From Dehalogenimonas sp. THU2 (GTDB lineage: Bacteria; Chloroflexota; Dehalococcoidia; Dehalococcoidales; Dehalococcoidaceae), in the NCBI RefSeq assembly GCF_039749495.1, contig NZ_JBDLLU010000004.1:92833-156832 (forward strand): DNA of 64,000 bases, written 5' to 3'. Positions 7,260-16,183 of the stretch are shown in pieces. Both the position numbers and the translations under genes were made by a program. Positions within the stretch are counted from its first letter, which is position 1, and every line of letters begins with the position of its first letter. The notes beneath the pieces were generated by a model, which worked only from the letters and a program-made list of their open reading frames with translations, was not told the DNA's origin and made no database searches.

Positions 7260-8021
7260 ATGACTATCGATTACAAAACAGAAGGCCCCGTCGCCATCAT
7301 CACCCTGAACCGGCCGGAGGTCTATAACGCCATGGACATGGACAGCGTCCGGTCCCTGGCCGAGGCTGTGGAACGGTTCGAAGCGGACATTGAATTAAAG
7401 GTGGCTATCATCACCGGCACCGGCAAGGCTTTCTGCGCCGGGGCTGACATACGGGAAACCCTGCCCTACATGAAAGAGCACGGCATGGACAATTTTCCGG
7501 CCTTGCCGACGCGCGGCATGACCGTCACCAAGCCACTCATCGCCGCCGTCAACGGCATCGCCTTGGGTGGCGGGCTGGAGCTGGCGTTGGCTTGTGATAT
7601 CCGCATCGCCGCCGCTAACGCCAAATTCGGACTGCCGGAAGTGAACCTGGGTCTTATCCCGGGTTGGGGCGGCACCCAGCGACTGCCGCGCCTCATAGGC
7701 AGCGGACGGGCGGCGGAGATGCTCTTTACCGGTCAGCCAGTCAACGCGGAACAGGCGGAACGGATAGGACTGGTCAATAAAGTCGTTCCCGGCGATGAGC
7801 TAATGACGGCGGCGCTGGATATGGCAAGAGTCATCGCCGAAAAGGCACCGCTGGCGGTGCGTTATGCCAAGGAAGCGCTACGGCGGGGTGAGAATCTGCC
7901 GCTGGAACTGGCGCTCGATGTAGAGGCCGAATTGGAAGACACGGTCATGCAAACCGCCGATCACGACGAAGGCGTCAAAGCGTTCCTGGAGAAAAGAACA
8001 CCCGAATTCGAGGGCAGATAG
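7260..8021 (+). CDS. Enoyl-CoA hydratase / crotonase
   Basis: A 253-residue crotonase-fold enzyme that hydrates 2-enoyl-CoA to 3-hydroxyacyl-CoA. The oxyanion-hole segments are AFCAGADIRE (about 60-70) and the GIALGGGLELALACD block. The catalytic Glu residues are in GGGLE and in LPEVNLGLIPGWGG. Length is typical. The next gene, eight bases downstream, takes the following beta-oxidation step. Transcription probably starts at the promoter and palindrome just upstream. The precise acyl chain length is not readable. Confidence 0.92.
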   Translation: MTIDYKTEGPVAIITLNRPEVYNAMDMDSVRSLAEAVERFEADIELKVAIITGTGKAFCAGADIRETLPYMKEHGMDNFPALPTRGMTVTKPLIAAVNGIALGGGLELALACDIRIAAANAKFGLPEVNLGLIPGWGGTQRLPRLIGSGRAAEMLFTGQPVNAEQAERIGLVNKVVPGDELMTAALDMARVIAEKAPLAVRYAKEALRRGENLPLELALDVEAELEDTVMQTADHDEGVKAFLEKRTPEFEGR

Positions 8022-8029
8022 AGTTAGAT

Positions 8030-8884
8030 ATGAAAATTAAAAAGGTCGGCGTCGTGGGGTTTACCGGTGTCATGGGCGCCGGGATCGTGCAGCTTTGTGC
8101 TCAATCCGGGTATGAAGTGGTCGGTTACTCACGCGACCCGGAGCGGACCCGCAAAGCCCTGGCCGTCATCGAGAAACACTTAGGCCGGCTGGTCGATAAA
8201 GAGAAGATCACCGCGGAGGACAAAGCGGCTGCCCTTTCCCGTATCAGCGCCACCGATGAGATGAACGGTCTGGCGGCTTGCGACCTGGTCATCGAAAGCG
8301 CTGTTGAGGACATGAACCTCAAAAAGAGCGTGTTTACCGAACTGGACGGTGTGTGTCGGCCGGACGCTATCCTTGCGACCAACACCTCGTCCTTGTCCAT
8401 CATCGACCTAGCCATGGCGACGCGGCGCCCGAACCAGGTGCTGGGGTTGCACTTTTTCAACCCGGCGCCGCTAATGCCGCTGCTAGAAGTGGTGAAAACC
8501 ATCGCCACGTCCGATGAGACTTTAGAAGCCGGTAAAGCCTTTGGTGAGTCGCTGGGAAAAACGATCATCGTCGCCCGCGACGCACCGGGCTACATCGTCA
8601 ACACCTTGCTGATTCCGTACCTGCTGAATGCCATCCGCATGCTGGACCGTGGGCAGGCTGGTCATGAGGATATCGACACCGCCATCAAAGCCGGTTTGAA
8701 CTATCCCATGGGGCCGCTTCAGGTGGCGGACTATATCGGGCTGGATTCCCTGCTTTTTATCGCCAATATCATGTACGAGGAATCCAAGGAGCCGCAGTAC
8801 GCCGCGCCGCCATTGCTCAAGAAGATGGTGACAGCGGGGTGGCTGGGAAGAAAATCCGGCAAGGGCTTTTACGAATACCGGTAA
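8030..8884 (+). CDS. 3-hydroxyacyl-CoA (3-hydroxybutyryl-CoA) dehydrogenase
   Basis: A 284-residue NAD-dependent dehydrogenase. The Rossmann loop is VGVVGFTGVMGAGI (about 6-19), where the usual GAGTMG reads GFTGVMG. The catalytic HFFNP motif is at about 142-146, in GLHFFNPAPLMPLLEVV. The C-terminal domain has the typical GLNYPMGPLQVADYIGLD. It forms an operon with crotonase and would oxidise its product to 3-ketoacyl-CoA. No thiolase is nearby. The window's acyl-CoA dehydrogenase is far downstream. Confidence 0.92.
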   Translation: MKIKKVGVVGFTGVMGAGIVQLCAQSGYEVVGYSRDPERTRKALAVIEKHLGRLVDKEKITAEDKAAALSRISATDEMNGLAACDLVIESAVEDMNLKKSVFTELDGVCRPDAILATNTSSLSIIDLAMATRRPNQVLGLHFFNPAPLMPLLEVVKTIATSDETLEAGKAFGESLGKTIIVARDAPGYIVNTLLIPYLLNAIRMLDRGQAGHEDIDTAIKAGLNYPMGPLQVADYIGLDSLLFIANIMYEESKEPQYAAPPLLKKMVTAGWLGRKSGKGFYEYR

Positions 8885-8990
8885 ATAACCAAGTTACAAG
8901 ATACAATAACCATTCATGGTGAGCCATTCACGGTGAACCAAACAAGCACCAAATAACCAGAATCAAAGATACCGTTCGTATTGTCAATGA
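8885..8990. repeat. Intergenic dispersed repeat rich in ACAAGATAC and CCAAATAACC words
   Basis: The spacer after the dehydrogenase carries AAGTTACAAGATACAATAACC and related words, plus a near-duplicate (CCATTCATGGTGA / CCATTCACGGTGA). The same vocabulary in reverse complement fills 55205-55342. No gene is visible. Confidence 0.55.
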
Positions 8991-8995
8991 TGATG

Positions 8996-9385
8996 CTATT
9001 TGAAATGCTTTAATTCTCTTTTTATCAGTTCTGTCGCGATGCCAAAGGCTTTCACCCTGCGTATGGCCAGAGTATGCTGCGAAGTGCCTGTTTCGAATTT
9101 AGGCTGTACTTTCTCAACCCTGGTGATCGCTGAGATTATAGACTGAAGAGCTTCTTCCAATTCTGCTTTCCCATAGCTGCTTCCAACAGAGCCTTCTGTA
9201 GTACTCGTTCCCGATTCTTGATTTATCAACTCTACAGCGATGTAATATGCCTTTATTCCTCGGACAGTCATCGAATGCTGGAAAGTACCTGCTTTCAATT
9301 TCAGTTGTACTTTTTCGCTCTTACTGATCGTTGAAACAATCGCCCGGAGAGCTTCTTCTAATTCGTCTTTCGAAAAAGTAGCCAT
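8996..9385 (-). CDS. Hypothetical protein made of two tandem copies of one domain
   Basis: A 129-residue protein with an internal duplication. The first unit (about 4-56) begins KDELEEALRAIVSTISKSEK and the second (about 72-124) KAELEEALQSIISAITRVEK. Both continue into a strand with GTxQHxxxxRxxKA and an IAxELI helix. A Ser/Thr/Gly-rich linker separates them. AAAGGACG precedes ATG 9385. There are no membrane segments. I do not recognise the domain. Lower GC and isolation between repeats suggest an accessory gene. Confidence 0.65.
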   Translation of the reverse strand: MATFSKDELEEALRAIVSTISKSEKVQLKLKAGTFQHSMTVRGIKAYYIAVELINQESGTSTTEGSVGSSYGKAELEEALQSIISAITRVEKVQPKFETGTSQHTLAIRRVKAFGIATELIKRELKHFK

Positions 9386-9518
9386 GAATAGTACGTCCTT
9401 TGATAATCGGAAATTAGTGGGCCCGCTGAACAAACCGTCTTCAACCCCATGCCAGCCCTTGGGTTGGGATTTCTGAGTGATTCGGTTTTCAGCTTGGAGC
9501 GGAGCGAGAGTTAAGGTA

Positions 9519-9553
9519 CCCCCTCACCTAACCTCTCCCCGTTGGGGAGAGGA
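9519..9553. repeat. Dispersed hairpin repeat, copy 1
   Basis: CCTCTCCCC (9532-9540) and GGGGAGAGG (9544-9552) form a nine-pair stem, flanked by CCCCTCACC. An inverted second copy with the same flank lies at 58807-58845. Confidence 0.75.
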
Positions 9554-9600
9554 AATTTTGAGTAATTCCGATAGGCTAGTGTTTTAAATTACTCTAACCG

Positions 9601-9903
9601 TCATGCGAGTTCCCAGAAATGGTGTAAAACTTCAGGGTTATCGGTGGACAGGTAATTGCTGATCCGGTTGTCCACGTCGGGACAGAAGGCTAAGCGCCAC
9701 TTGGCCGCCTGACCGGATGTCGGTGATCCTTTGCCGTTCTCCCATTCGAGGAGTTTCCGTTCCGAAACTCCCACGGCCGCGGCGATCTCCGCTGGAGACC
9801 GGCCCAGGGATTCTCTGAGATGTCCTAATGACGCACCGTCACCGGTCTTGACCAGGACGATCATGCCGCTGACAGAACTATAAGTCTGCGTTTCGAGTGA
9901 CAT
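9601..9903 (-). CDS. XRE-family helix-turn-helix protein
   Basis: A 100-residue putative DNA-binding protein. Residues about 25-60 (LGHLRESLGRSPAEIAAAVG, then SERKLLEWENGKGSPTSGQ) match an XRE/Cro-type HTH. A short C-terminal tail without known domain follows. It is isolated between a repeat-bearing spacer and the divergent TauE gene, so it may regulate itself or its neighbour. The start is ATG 9903. Confidence 0.75.
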   Translation of the reverse strand: MSLETQTYSSVSGMIVLVKTGDGASLGHLRESLGRSPAEIAAAVGVSERKLLEWENGKGSPTSGQAAKWRLAFCPDVDNRISNYLSTDNPEVLHHFWELA

Positions 9904-10073
9904 CCATGTTTCCGATTCTGACCTATTGGCAACTAAGAAAACTATATAATATTACGCTTCGAAACTATTGAGTTCAAGTAATCAGGCACATGCATTGCTG
10001 GCAAAATGATATCGACGGTCGTATACTGTGCCAAATATATGCAACACCAATTAGCTAAGGCTTTCGCTTAATC

Positions 10074-10859
10074 ATGGGCGAATCATTAATCGACGGCGGC
10101 TGGCTGCTGCCAATCGCCCTGATCGCCATCGGCATTCTTGTCGGAACTTACGGCACACTTATAGGCGTCGGTGGTGCGTTGATACTGGTTCCTGCGCTTT
10201 TCTGGCTTTATCCTGACGCCAGCCCTCAGATAATTACTGGTATTTCACTGGTGATCGTCCTGGTCAACGCTCTCGGCGGCACCTACGCCTATGCGAGGCA
10301 GCGGCGGATTGACTACCGGAAAGGCACCTATTTCGCCCTGGCGACCATCCCCGGGGTGATCCTCGGCGTGATGACTCTCCAGTTCATCCCCCGCACCACC
10401 TTCGCCCTGATCTTCGGGCTGGTGCTGATGGCGGTGGCTGCCTTTATCTCACTCCGCTCGGAACCCAGGTATGCCACGGAGGGTGACGGCAACTATCGTC
10501 GCCGTCTGGCGGCCGGGGTGACGCTGAGCCTGGGTGTGGGCTACCTCGCGGGGCTGCTGGGTATCGGCGGCGGCATCATCCATGTTCCGGTGCTGGTCTA
10601 CATCATGTGTTTTCCGGCGCATATCGCTACCGCCACATCCATTTTCATCCTGGTTTTCACCGCGCTGGCGGGCAGCCTGACTCATCTTGTTCAGGGCAGT
10701 TACGGCCAGGACTGGAGTATTATCCTGCTGCTGGCCGCCGGGGTCATGGCGGGGTCTCAATTGGGCGCCAGGTTGTCGCGGCGGGTGCATGGCAAGATCC
10801 TGATACGCCTTCTCGCGATTGCCCTCGTCGTGACGGGGCTGCGTCTGGTGATGAGTTGA
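10074..10859 (+). CDS. Sulfite exporter TauE/SafE family membrane protein
   Basis: A 261-residue inner-membrane protein with about eight hydrophobic helices in two related halves, each beginning with a Gly-rich segment: GTYGTLIGVGGALILVPAL at about 23-41 and GLLGIGGGIIHVPVLV at about 160. These repeated signatures define the TauE/SafE (DUF81) family of anion exporters. Substrates reported for the family include sulfite and sulfonates, and the substrate here is unknown. CorA follows 87 bases downstream. Confidence 0.88.
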   Translation: MGESLIDGGWLLPIALIAIGILVGTYGTLIGVGGALILVPALFWLYPDASPQIITGISLVIVLVNALGGTYAYARQRRIDYRKGTYFALATIPGVILGVMTLQFIPRTTFALIFGLVLMAVAAFISLRSEPRYATEGDGNYRRRLAAGVTLSLGVGYLAGLLGIGGGIIHVPVLVYIMCFPAHIATATSIFILVFTALAGSLTHLVQGSYGQDWSIILLLAAGVMAGSQLGARLSRRVHGKILIRLLAIALVVTGLRLVMS

Positions 10860-10946
10860 TTGACTCTTGTTCGCCTTGCCGTGCCATCGCGGCCGACTTG
10901 TGCTAAAATTAGCTCACTCAAATCACCGGCCGGCGAGGCATCCGAC

Positions 10947-11915
10947 ATGGCGATTATTCCGAATTCTAAATCGATAAAGAACGCGCCCAAGGCGCCCGAA
11001 ACCGTGATAGAACAAGTTTCTCTCGGGGATCTGACGTGGATCAATATCGAGAAGCCTACCGATACCGAAATATCGCATCTGGCGGCGAATTATTCCTTCC
11101 ACCCCCTCGACCTCGATGACGTGCTGTCCAAACGGCAGCGCCCGAAAATCGATGAATACAAGGACTATCTGTTCTTCGTGTTCCATTTTCCTGTCTATAA
11201 CAAGACGGAGCGCCTGCTCATGCCGTCCCAGGTCTCTGTCTTCGTCGGCGCCAATTACATCATCACCCTGCACGCCGGGAATTTAAAGCCGCTGTCGAAA
11301 CTGTTCCGGGAGTGCGAGATCGACGTAGAGTCCCGTAATGAATATCTCAGTCACGGACCGGGATACCTTCTCTACCGTATCGTCGACCGGTTGGTGGACT
11401 ACTGTCAGCCTATCGTCAGCAAGATACTCGACAACATGGACACCATCGAGGACGAGATATTCGCTCGGCGCCGCACCGGCACGGTGCGAGATATATCCGT
11501 TCTGCGCAGGGACATCATCACCTTCCGCCGCACTATCTGGCCGATGCGCACTGTGGCCACCAGTCTGGAACCGAAACTGCGGCGCTATACCGATCACGAT
11601 ATGGGCGTCTACTTTGGCGATCTTATCGATCACGTGGACAAGATCTGGGACAGCCTGGACGAATGCAAGGAAGTTATCGAGGGTCTTTCGGCCACCTACG
11701 ACTCGATGTCCTACAACAACTATAACTCCGGTATCCGCACGCTTACCATCTTCGCCACCATCACCCTGCCCGCCCTCATCGTGGCCAGCGTTTACGGTAT
11801 GAACATTCCGCTGCCTTTTCAGGACACGGAACATTCCTTCATCATCGTGGCGGGCATCACCCTGGGATTATCCATGCTCACAGCGCTTATCCTCCGGCGG
11901 CTTAAAATAATCTAA
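10947..11915 (+). CDS. corA: CorA family magnesium/divalent cation transporter
   Basis: A 322-residue protein with a large N-terminal cytoplasmic domain, a long helix, and two C-terminal membrane helices. The signature YGMN occurs in ASVYGMNIPLP near 290, right after TM1, and the last helix ends in basic RRLK. I start at ATG 10947 (MAIIPNSKSI) and not at the upstream TTG, because the extra residues are family-atypical and GCGAGG lies just before this ATG. The channel is a homopentamer in known members. Confidence 0.9.
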   Translation: MAIIPNSKSIKNAPKAPETVIEQVSLGDLTWINIEKPTDTEISHLAANYSFHPLDLDDVLSKRQRPKIDEYKDYLFFVFHFPVYNKTERLLMPSQVSVFVGANYIITLHAGNLKPLSKLFRECEIDVESRNEYLSHGPGYLLYRIVDRLVDYCQPIVSKILDNMDTIEDEIFARRRTGTVRDISVLRRDIITFRRTIWPMRTVATSLEPKLRRYTDHDMGVYFGDLIDHVDKIWDSLDECKEVIEGLSATYDSMSYNNYNSGIRTLTIFATITLPALIVASVYGMNIPLPFQDTEHSFIIVAGITLGLSMLTALILRRLKII

Positions 11916-11938
11916 TTTCCGGAAAGGATCCCCAGTCA

Positions 11939-12619
11939 TTGAACACCGTTTCCTATCGCCTTATCGTCGTTGCCGCCCTGTTCGTCACGGCGCTCATCAC
12001 GGCTAACATCATCGCTGTGAAACTGATCGCCGTGGGTTCCGACATCGTGCTGCCCGCCGCTATCCTGGTATTTCCCTTGAGCTACATCATCGGCGATATC
12101 CTGACCGAGGTTTACGGCTTCGCCTGGGCCCGGCGCGTCATCTGGCTGGGGTTCATGTGCAACCTCCTCTTCGTTTTCTTTGCCTGGATCGGCGGCCTGC
12201 TGCCCGGCGCCTCGTTCTGGGGCGGTCAGGCGGCTTATGAGACCATCCTGGGCTACACGCCGCGCCTGCTGCTGGCCTCGTTCTGTGGTTACCTTATCGG
12301 CAGTTTCTCCAACGCCGCCATCATGTCGCGGATGAAGATACTGACCCGGGGCCGTCACCTGTGGAGCCGGACCATCGGCTCCACCGTCATCGGTGAAGGT
12401 CTGGATTCCGCGGTTTTCATTACCATCGCTTTCATCGGCACGCCGGCCTTCGCGCCCATCTTCATCGTCTATCACTGGGCGGCCAAGACGATGATCGAAG
12501 TGGTGGCTACGCCGGTGACCTATGCCGTGGTCAACTATCTTAAAGGCGTGGAACAAGTGGATACTTTCGATGTCGGCGTCAGCCTCAACCCCTTCGGATT
12601 GGCCGAGGCTAAGACTTGA
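11939..12619 (+). CDS. Queuosine precursor transporter (YhhQ/QPTR family)
   Basis: A 226-residue membrane protein with about six helices. The family motifs are PLSYIIGDILTEVYGFAWAR (about 43-62) and the later TIGSTVIGEGLDSAVFITIA block. YhhQ-type proteins import queuine precursors for tRNA modification. The start is TTG 11939 after GGAAAGGA. The stop overlaps the start of the metallo-hydrolase gene by four bases (TTGA), which indicates translational coupling. Confidence 0.88.
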   Translation: MNTVSYRLIVVAALFVTALITANIIAVKLIAVGSDIVLPAAILVFPLSYIIGDILTEVYGFAWARRVIWLGFMCNLLFVFFAWIGGLLPGASFWGGQAAYETILGYTPRLLLASFCGYLIGSFSNAAIMSRMKILTRGRHLWSRTIGSTVIGEGLDSAVFITIAFIGTPAFAPIFIVYHWAAKTMIEVVATPVTYAVVNYLKGVEQVDTFDVGVSLNPFGLAEAKT

Positions 12620-13392
12620 AACTGCGTTTTCTCGGCGCTCATAACGTCGAGACAGCCTCCACCGGCTTGGCCTGCTTATTGGTCGATGACGTTTTAGCGC
12701 TGGACGCCGGCGCCCTGACGCGGCATTTGTCACCATCCGCTATGTTCAACCTGGAGGGAGTGCTGCTGACCCACGGTCACTACGATCATGTCCGGGACGT
12801 GCCTACCCTGGGGATGAATCTGTACCTTAATGGAAAAACCCTCGATCTTTACGGTAATGCCAAAACCAGGGAAAATTTGGCCTACTGTTTGGTGAACGGC
12901 ACGATTTATTCCAAATTCTTTGAGAAACCGGCTGAGAATCCGACGTTTCGCTTCAACATCATCGAGCCGGATATGACCTTCACGGCAGGGAAGTACGAGA
13001 TTCTCGCGGTCGAACTGCCGCACTCGCTGCCCGTGCTGGGCTACCAGGTGACCGATGCCGGCGGCAAAAGAATCTTCTACACCGGCGACACCGGCCCCGG
13101 CCTGTCCCAGTGTTTAAAATCGATCGCACCAGACCTGATGGTGGTGGAGGTAACTGGATCCAACAGGTTCACCGATTTCTTTTCCAGCCCGGAAGGCCAG
13201 CACCTGACGCCGGAACTGCTTCGCCGGGAACTCAAAATCTTCCAGCGTCTCAAGGGTTATCTGCCCAAGATCGCTTGCGTGCACATGAGTCCCGGTATCG
13301 AGACCGAGATCGAAGCCGAAATCGCTGCTTTGGCCGCGGAGCTGAATGCGCCTATCTACCTTGCCTGCGAGGGGATGACCGTCACTGTCTAA
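12616..13392 (+). CDS. MBL-fold metallo-hydrolase
   Basis: A 258-residue metallo-beta-lactamase-fold hydrolase. The metal-binding motif is LLTHGHYDHVRD at about 50-61. Further likely ligands are the His in LPHSLPVLGYQ, the Asp in FYTGDTGPG and the His in CVHMSPG. Overall it resembles class II cyclic-nucleotide phosphodiesterase-like members of the superfamily. The substrate cannot be read. The start is TTG 12616, coupled to the upstream transporter. Confidence 0.82.
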   Translation: MKLRFLGAHNVETASTGLACLLVDDVLALDAGALTRHLSPSAMFNLEGVLLTHGHYDHVRDVPTLGMNLYLNGKTLDLYGNAKTRENLAYCLVNGTIYSKFFEKPAENPTFRFNIIEPDMTFTAGKYEILAVELPHSLPVLGYQVTDAGGKRIFYTGDTGPGLSQCLKSIAPDLMVVEVTGSNRFTDFFSSPEGQHLTPELLRRELKIFQRLKGYLPKIACVHMSPGIETEIEAEIAALAAELNAPIYLACEGMTVTV

Positions 13393-13446
13393 GTAGATCT
13401 TTCGCCTCATATTGACCTTCACCCACCCCACTGCTACACTCATTCT

Positions 13447-15018
13447 ATGAAACTGGTTACCGCCGCGGAAATGCGGGTTTTGGAAACGCTCGCTGTAGAT
13501 AACGGCGTCAGCCTGGTTCAACTGATGCGCAACGCCGGCCGCGCCGTGGCTACGGAGATTGCCGGGATCTTCGAACCCATCGAGGGCAAACGGATCCTGG
13601 TGCTGACCGGCCCCGGCAACAATGGCGGCGACGGCCTGGTGGTGGCGCGACACCTTAAAGAAGCCGGGGCGCTGGTGGATGTTTACCTCTTGGCGGCACG
13701 AAAGGCCAGAGAGGTCGTATACCGTGAAGCCCTGGCCTCCGGCCTGACACCCATAGAAGCCCGTATGGATGCCGGCTTCGAACGCTTGCAGGAAACGCTG
13801 AGTGAAGCGGACATCGTTCTGGACGCCGTTTTCGGCACCGGGATAGGACGCCCGATAAAGGGCATAATTGCCGAGACCCTGAATGCGGTCGCCCAAGCCA
13901 GAATCGAAAGACCTCAAATGGAAATCATCGCCCTCGACCTGCCCTCCGGCCTCAACGCTGACACCGGGGCGGTCGATAAAGCTGCGCTGCGGGCGGATTA
14001 TACCATCGCGCTCGGTTGTCCCAAGCGCGGCTTTTTCCTCTATCCCGGTGCTGCTTACACCGGTGAGGTCATCGTGGCGGGCATCGGCATACCCGAGGGT
14101 CTGGACGAAGACGTCGTCACCGAGCTTTTGACCGATGAAACTGTCCGTTCGCTTCTGCCGGAACGCCGACCCGACGCGCACAAGGGGGCTTTCGGCAAGG
14201 CGCTTATCGTCGCCGGTTCACCGGAATTTACCGGCGCGGCGGTATTGGCCTGTCTCGGTGCTTACCGTTCAGGCGCCGGTCTGGTGACCCTGGCGGCCCG
14301 GAAAAGCCTTAACCCTGTCTTTGCCGCAAAACTGACCGAGACTACCCATCTCATCCTGCCCGAAACGAGCGACGGACAGATTTCAGCCGAGGCGGAATTG
14401 ATCGTCGGCAATCATCTTGAACGCTACCAGGCACTGGCGGTCGGTCCCGGTTTGGGTCTGGCGAGCAACACCATCGAGTTCGTTCATGGCATACTATCCG
14501 CCCTGACCCCAAACATAAAAACGGTGATCGATGCGGACGCGCTCAACGCTATAGCTTTGACCAGTGATTGGTGGACGGCGCTGGAACACCCCGCCGTCCT
14601 CACCCCCCACCCCGGCGAGATGGCCCGGCTTACCGGGCTGTCCGTCGAACAGATCGAGAGCGACCGGATAGGCGTGGCCCGCCGCTACGCTGAGCTCTGG
14701 CAGCAGACCGTCGTTCTGAAGGGCGCACATACGGTTATCGCCGCGCCGGACGGGAGGGTGGCGGTCTCGCCATACGCTAACCCGGGGCTGGCCACCGCCG
14801 GTACCGGAGACGTTCTGACAGGCGTTATCACCGGGCTGCTGGCGCAGGGACTTTCTGAGTTCGATGCCGCCCGCGCCGGGGTCTATCTCCACGCCCAGGC
14901 CGCAGAGGCGGTCAGTCATCATTTCGGCGACTGCGGCATGATCGCTTCTGATCTCCTGCCCCAACTGCCCCGCGCCATTAAAGCGCTTAAGGAGCACCGC
15001 CATGCTGCTTGTCATTGA
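13447..15018 (+). CDS. nnr: Bifunctional NAD(P)H-hydrate epimerase / ADP-dependent dehydratase
   Basis: A 523-residue two-domain repair enzyme. The N-terminal YjeF epimerase domain (about 1-215) has LTGPGNNGGDGLVVARHL at about 50-67. The C-terminal kinase-like dehydratase domain (about 225-520) has KGAFGKALIVAGS, the HPGEMARL loop and the ATP-site NPGLATAGTGDVLTGVITGL near 440-460. It converts damaged NAD(P)HX back to NAD(P)H. The stop overlaps coaX by 17 bases, so the two are coupled. Confidence 0.94.
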   Translation: MKLVTAAEMRVLETLAVDNGVSLVQLMRNAGRAVATEIAGIFEPIEGKRILVLTGPGNNGGDGLVVARHLKEAGALVDVYLLAARKAREVVYREALASGLTPIEARMDAGFERLQETLSEADIVLDAVFGTGIGRPIKGIIAETLNAVAQARIERPQMEIIALDLPSGLNADTGAVDKAALRADYTIALGCPKRGFFLYPGAAYTGEVIVAGIGIPEGLDEDVVTELLTDETVRSLLPERRPDAHKGAFGKALIVAGSPEFTGAAVLACLGAYRSGAGLVTLAARKSLNPVFAAKLTETTHLILPETSDGQISAEAELIVGNHLERYQALAVGPGLGLASNTIEFVHGILSALTPNIKTVIDADALNAIALTSDWWTALEHPAVLTPHPGEMARLTGLSVEQIESDRIGVARRYAELWQQTVVLKGAHTVIAAPDGRVAVSPYANPGLATAGTGDVLTGVITGLLAQGLSEFDAARAGVYLHAQAAEAVSHHFGDCGMIASDLLPQLPRAIKALKEHRHAACH

Positions 15019-15769
15019 TATCGGCAACACCAGCATTTCCCTGGGCATTTACGATGGCGATAAGCTGAAGGTGAGCCTGCGGGTGGCCACCGTCATGCAC
15101 CGCCTGCCTGACGAGTACGCCTCGTTGTTATTACATCTTCTCGATATCAACGGCATCGACCCTAAATCCATCGGCAAGGTGACCATGTGTTCGGTCGTGC
15201 CGCCGCTGACCGACACTTTCGAAATATTATGCCGCCGCTATTTCAATACCGATCCCCTGGTGGTCGGCGCCGGGGTCAAGACCGGGGTCAAGATCCGCAT
15301 GGATAACCCGGCGGAGGTCGGCGCGGACCGTATCGTGAACGCCGCCGCCGCTTTCAATCTCTACAGGACGGCCTGCATCGTCGTCGATCTGGGCACCGCC
15401 ACCACCTTCGATACGGTGTCGGCGACCGGGGATTATATCGGCGGAGCTATCGCCCCCGGCCTGACCACCGCCGCGGAAGCCTTGACTTCGAAAACCTCGA
15501 TGCTGCCCCGCATAGAACTTCACTGCCCGGAGAAGGCCATCGGTACCAGCACCATCAAGGCGATGCAATCCGGCCTGGTTTTTGGCTATGTCGGCCTGGT
15601 AGAAGGCATCGTCGGGCGCATTCAAAAAGAGTTACCGTCACCGGCAAAGGTCATTGCCACCGGCGGTTACGCCGAACTCCTGAATGCCGAGACCAAGGTT
15701 TTCGATATCCTCAGCCCGGATCTCACCCTTTACGGACTCCGACTGATATACTTCATGAACCGGGCTTAG
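15002..15769 (+). CDS. coaX: Type III pantothenate kinase
   Basis: A 255-residue ASKHA-fold kinase that phosphorylates pantothenate, the first step of CoA synthesis. It begins MLLVIDIGNTSISLGIYDG, the phosphate-binding start of CoaX. The pantothenate/metal site NPAEVGADRIVNA (about 99-111) and DLGTATTFD (about 127) are present. GGAG lies upstream inside the preceding gene. It shares a region with coaBC, giving three of the CoA steps. Confidence 0.95.
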   Translation: MLLVIDIGNTSISLGIYDGDKLKVSLRVATVMHRLPDEYASLLLHLLDINGIDPKSIGKVTMCSVVPPLTDTFEILCRRYFNTDPLVVGAGVKTGVKIRMDNPAEVGADRIVNAAAAFNLYRTACIVVDLGTATTFDTVSATGDYIGGAIAPGLTTAAEALTSKTSMLPRIELHCPEKAIGTSTIKAMQSGLVFGYVGLVEGIVGRIQKELPSPAKVIATGGYAELLNAETKVFDILSPDLTLYGLRLIYFMNRA

Positions 15770-15808
15770 GAATTTATTTTTGAAGTTCTAGGAATTAGAT
15801 ATTGAATT

Positions 15809-16183
15809 ATGATCCACATCATCGATGACTATTTCCTGCTTGCGGGGTCGATTATCGCAATTATCTGGGGTGTGGCGTCTCTGTTCCTTACCCCTTATCT
15901 GATGGGGCGGGCCGGAGAGATGACGCGCCTGGTTCTGCCTGTCTGGATCAGCCGCAGCGTACTGGTGCTGGTGACGGGCCTGGTTATCCTTGCGGCGATC
16001 ACCAATCTGGGCACCGAAAATGAAACTGTCAGATCCATAACTCTCCTTTCCGGCATGGCTTTTATCGCTCTGGTTCTTTTAACCGGTCCCCGTGTTTACA
16101 GGGTGATACCCGCCGTGGGTAAGTTTGGCGTACCTCTGGAACTTCTGGCGGGGATTCTGATATTGATAGGGAGTTTCATATGA
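15809..16183 (+). CDS. Small four-helix membrane protein
   Basis: A 124-residue hydrophobic protein with four predicted membrane helices (about 8-30, 45-67, 78-95, 104-123). I recognise no family motif. Its stop overlaps the coaBC start (ATGA at 16180), so it is cotranscribed and coupled within the CoA cluster. A role in CoA metabolism is not implied by sequence. Pantothenate transport would need more helices than are present. Confidence 0.7.
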   Translation: MIHIIDDYFLLAGSIIAIIWGVASLFLTPYLMGRAGEMTRLVLPVWISRSVLVLVTGLVILAAITNLGTENETVRSITLLSGMAFIALVLLTGPRVYRVIPAVGKFGVPLELLAGILILIGSFI

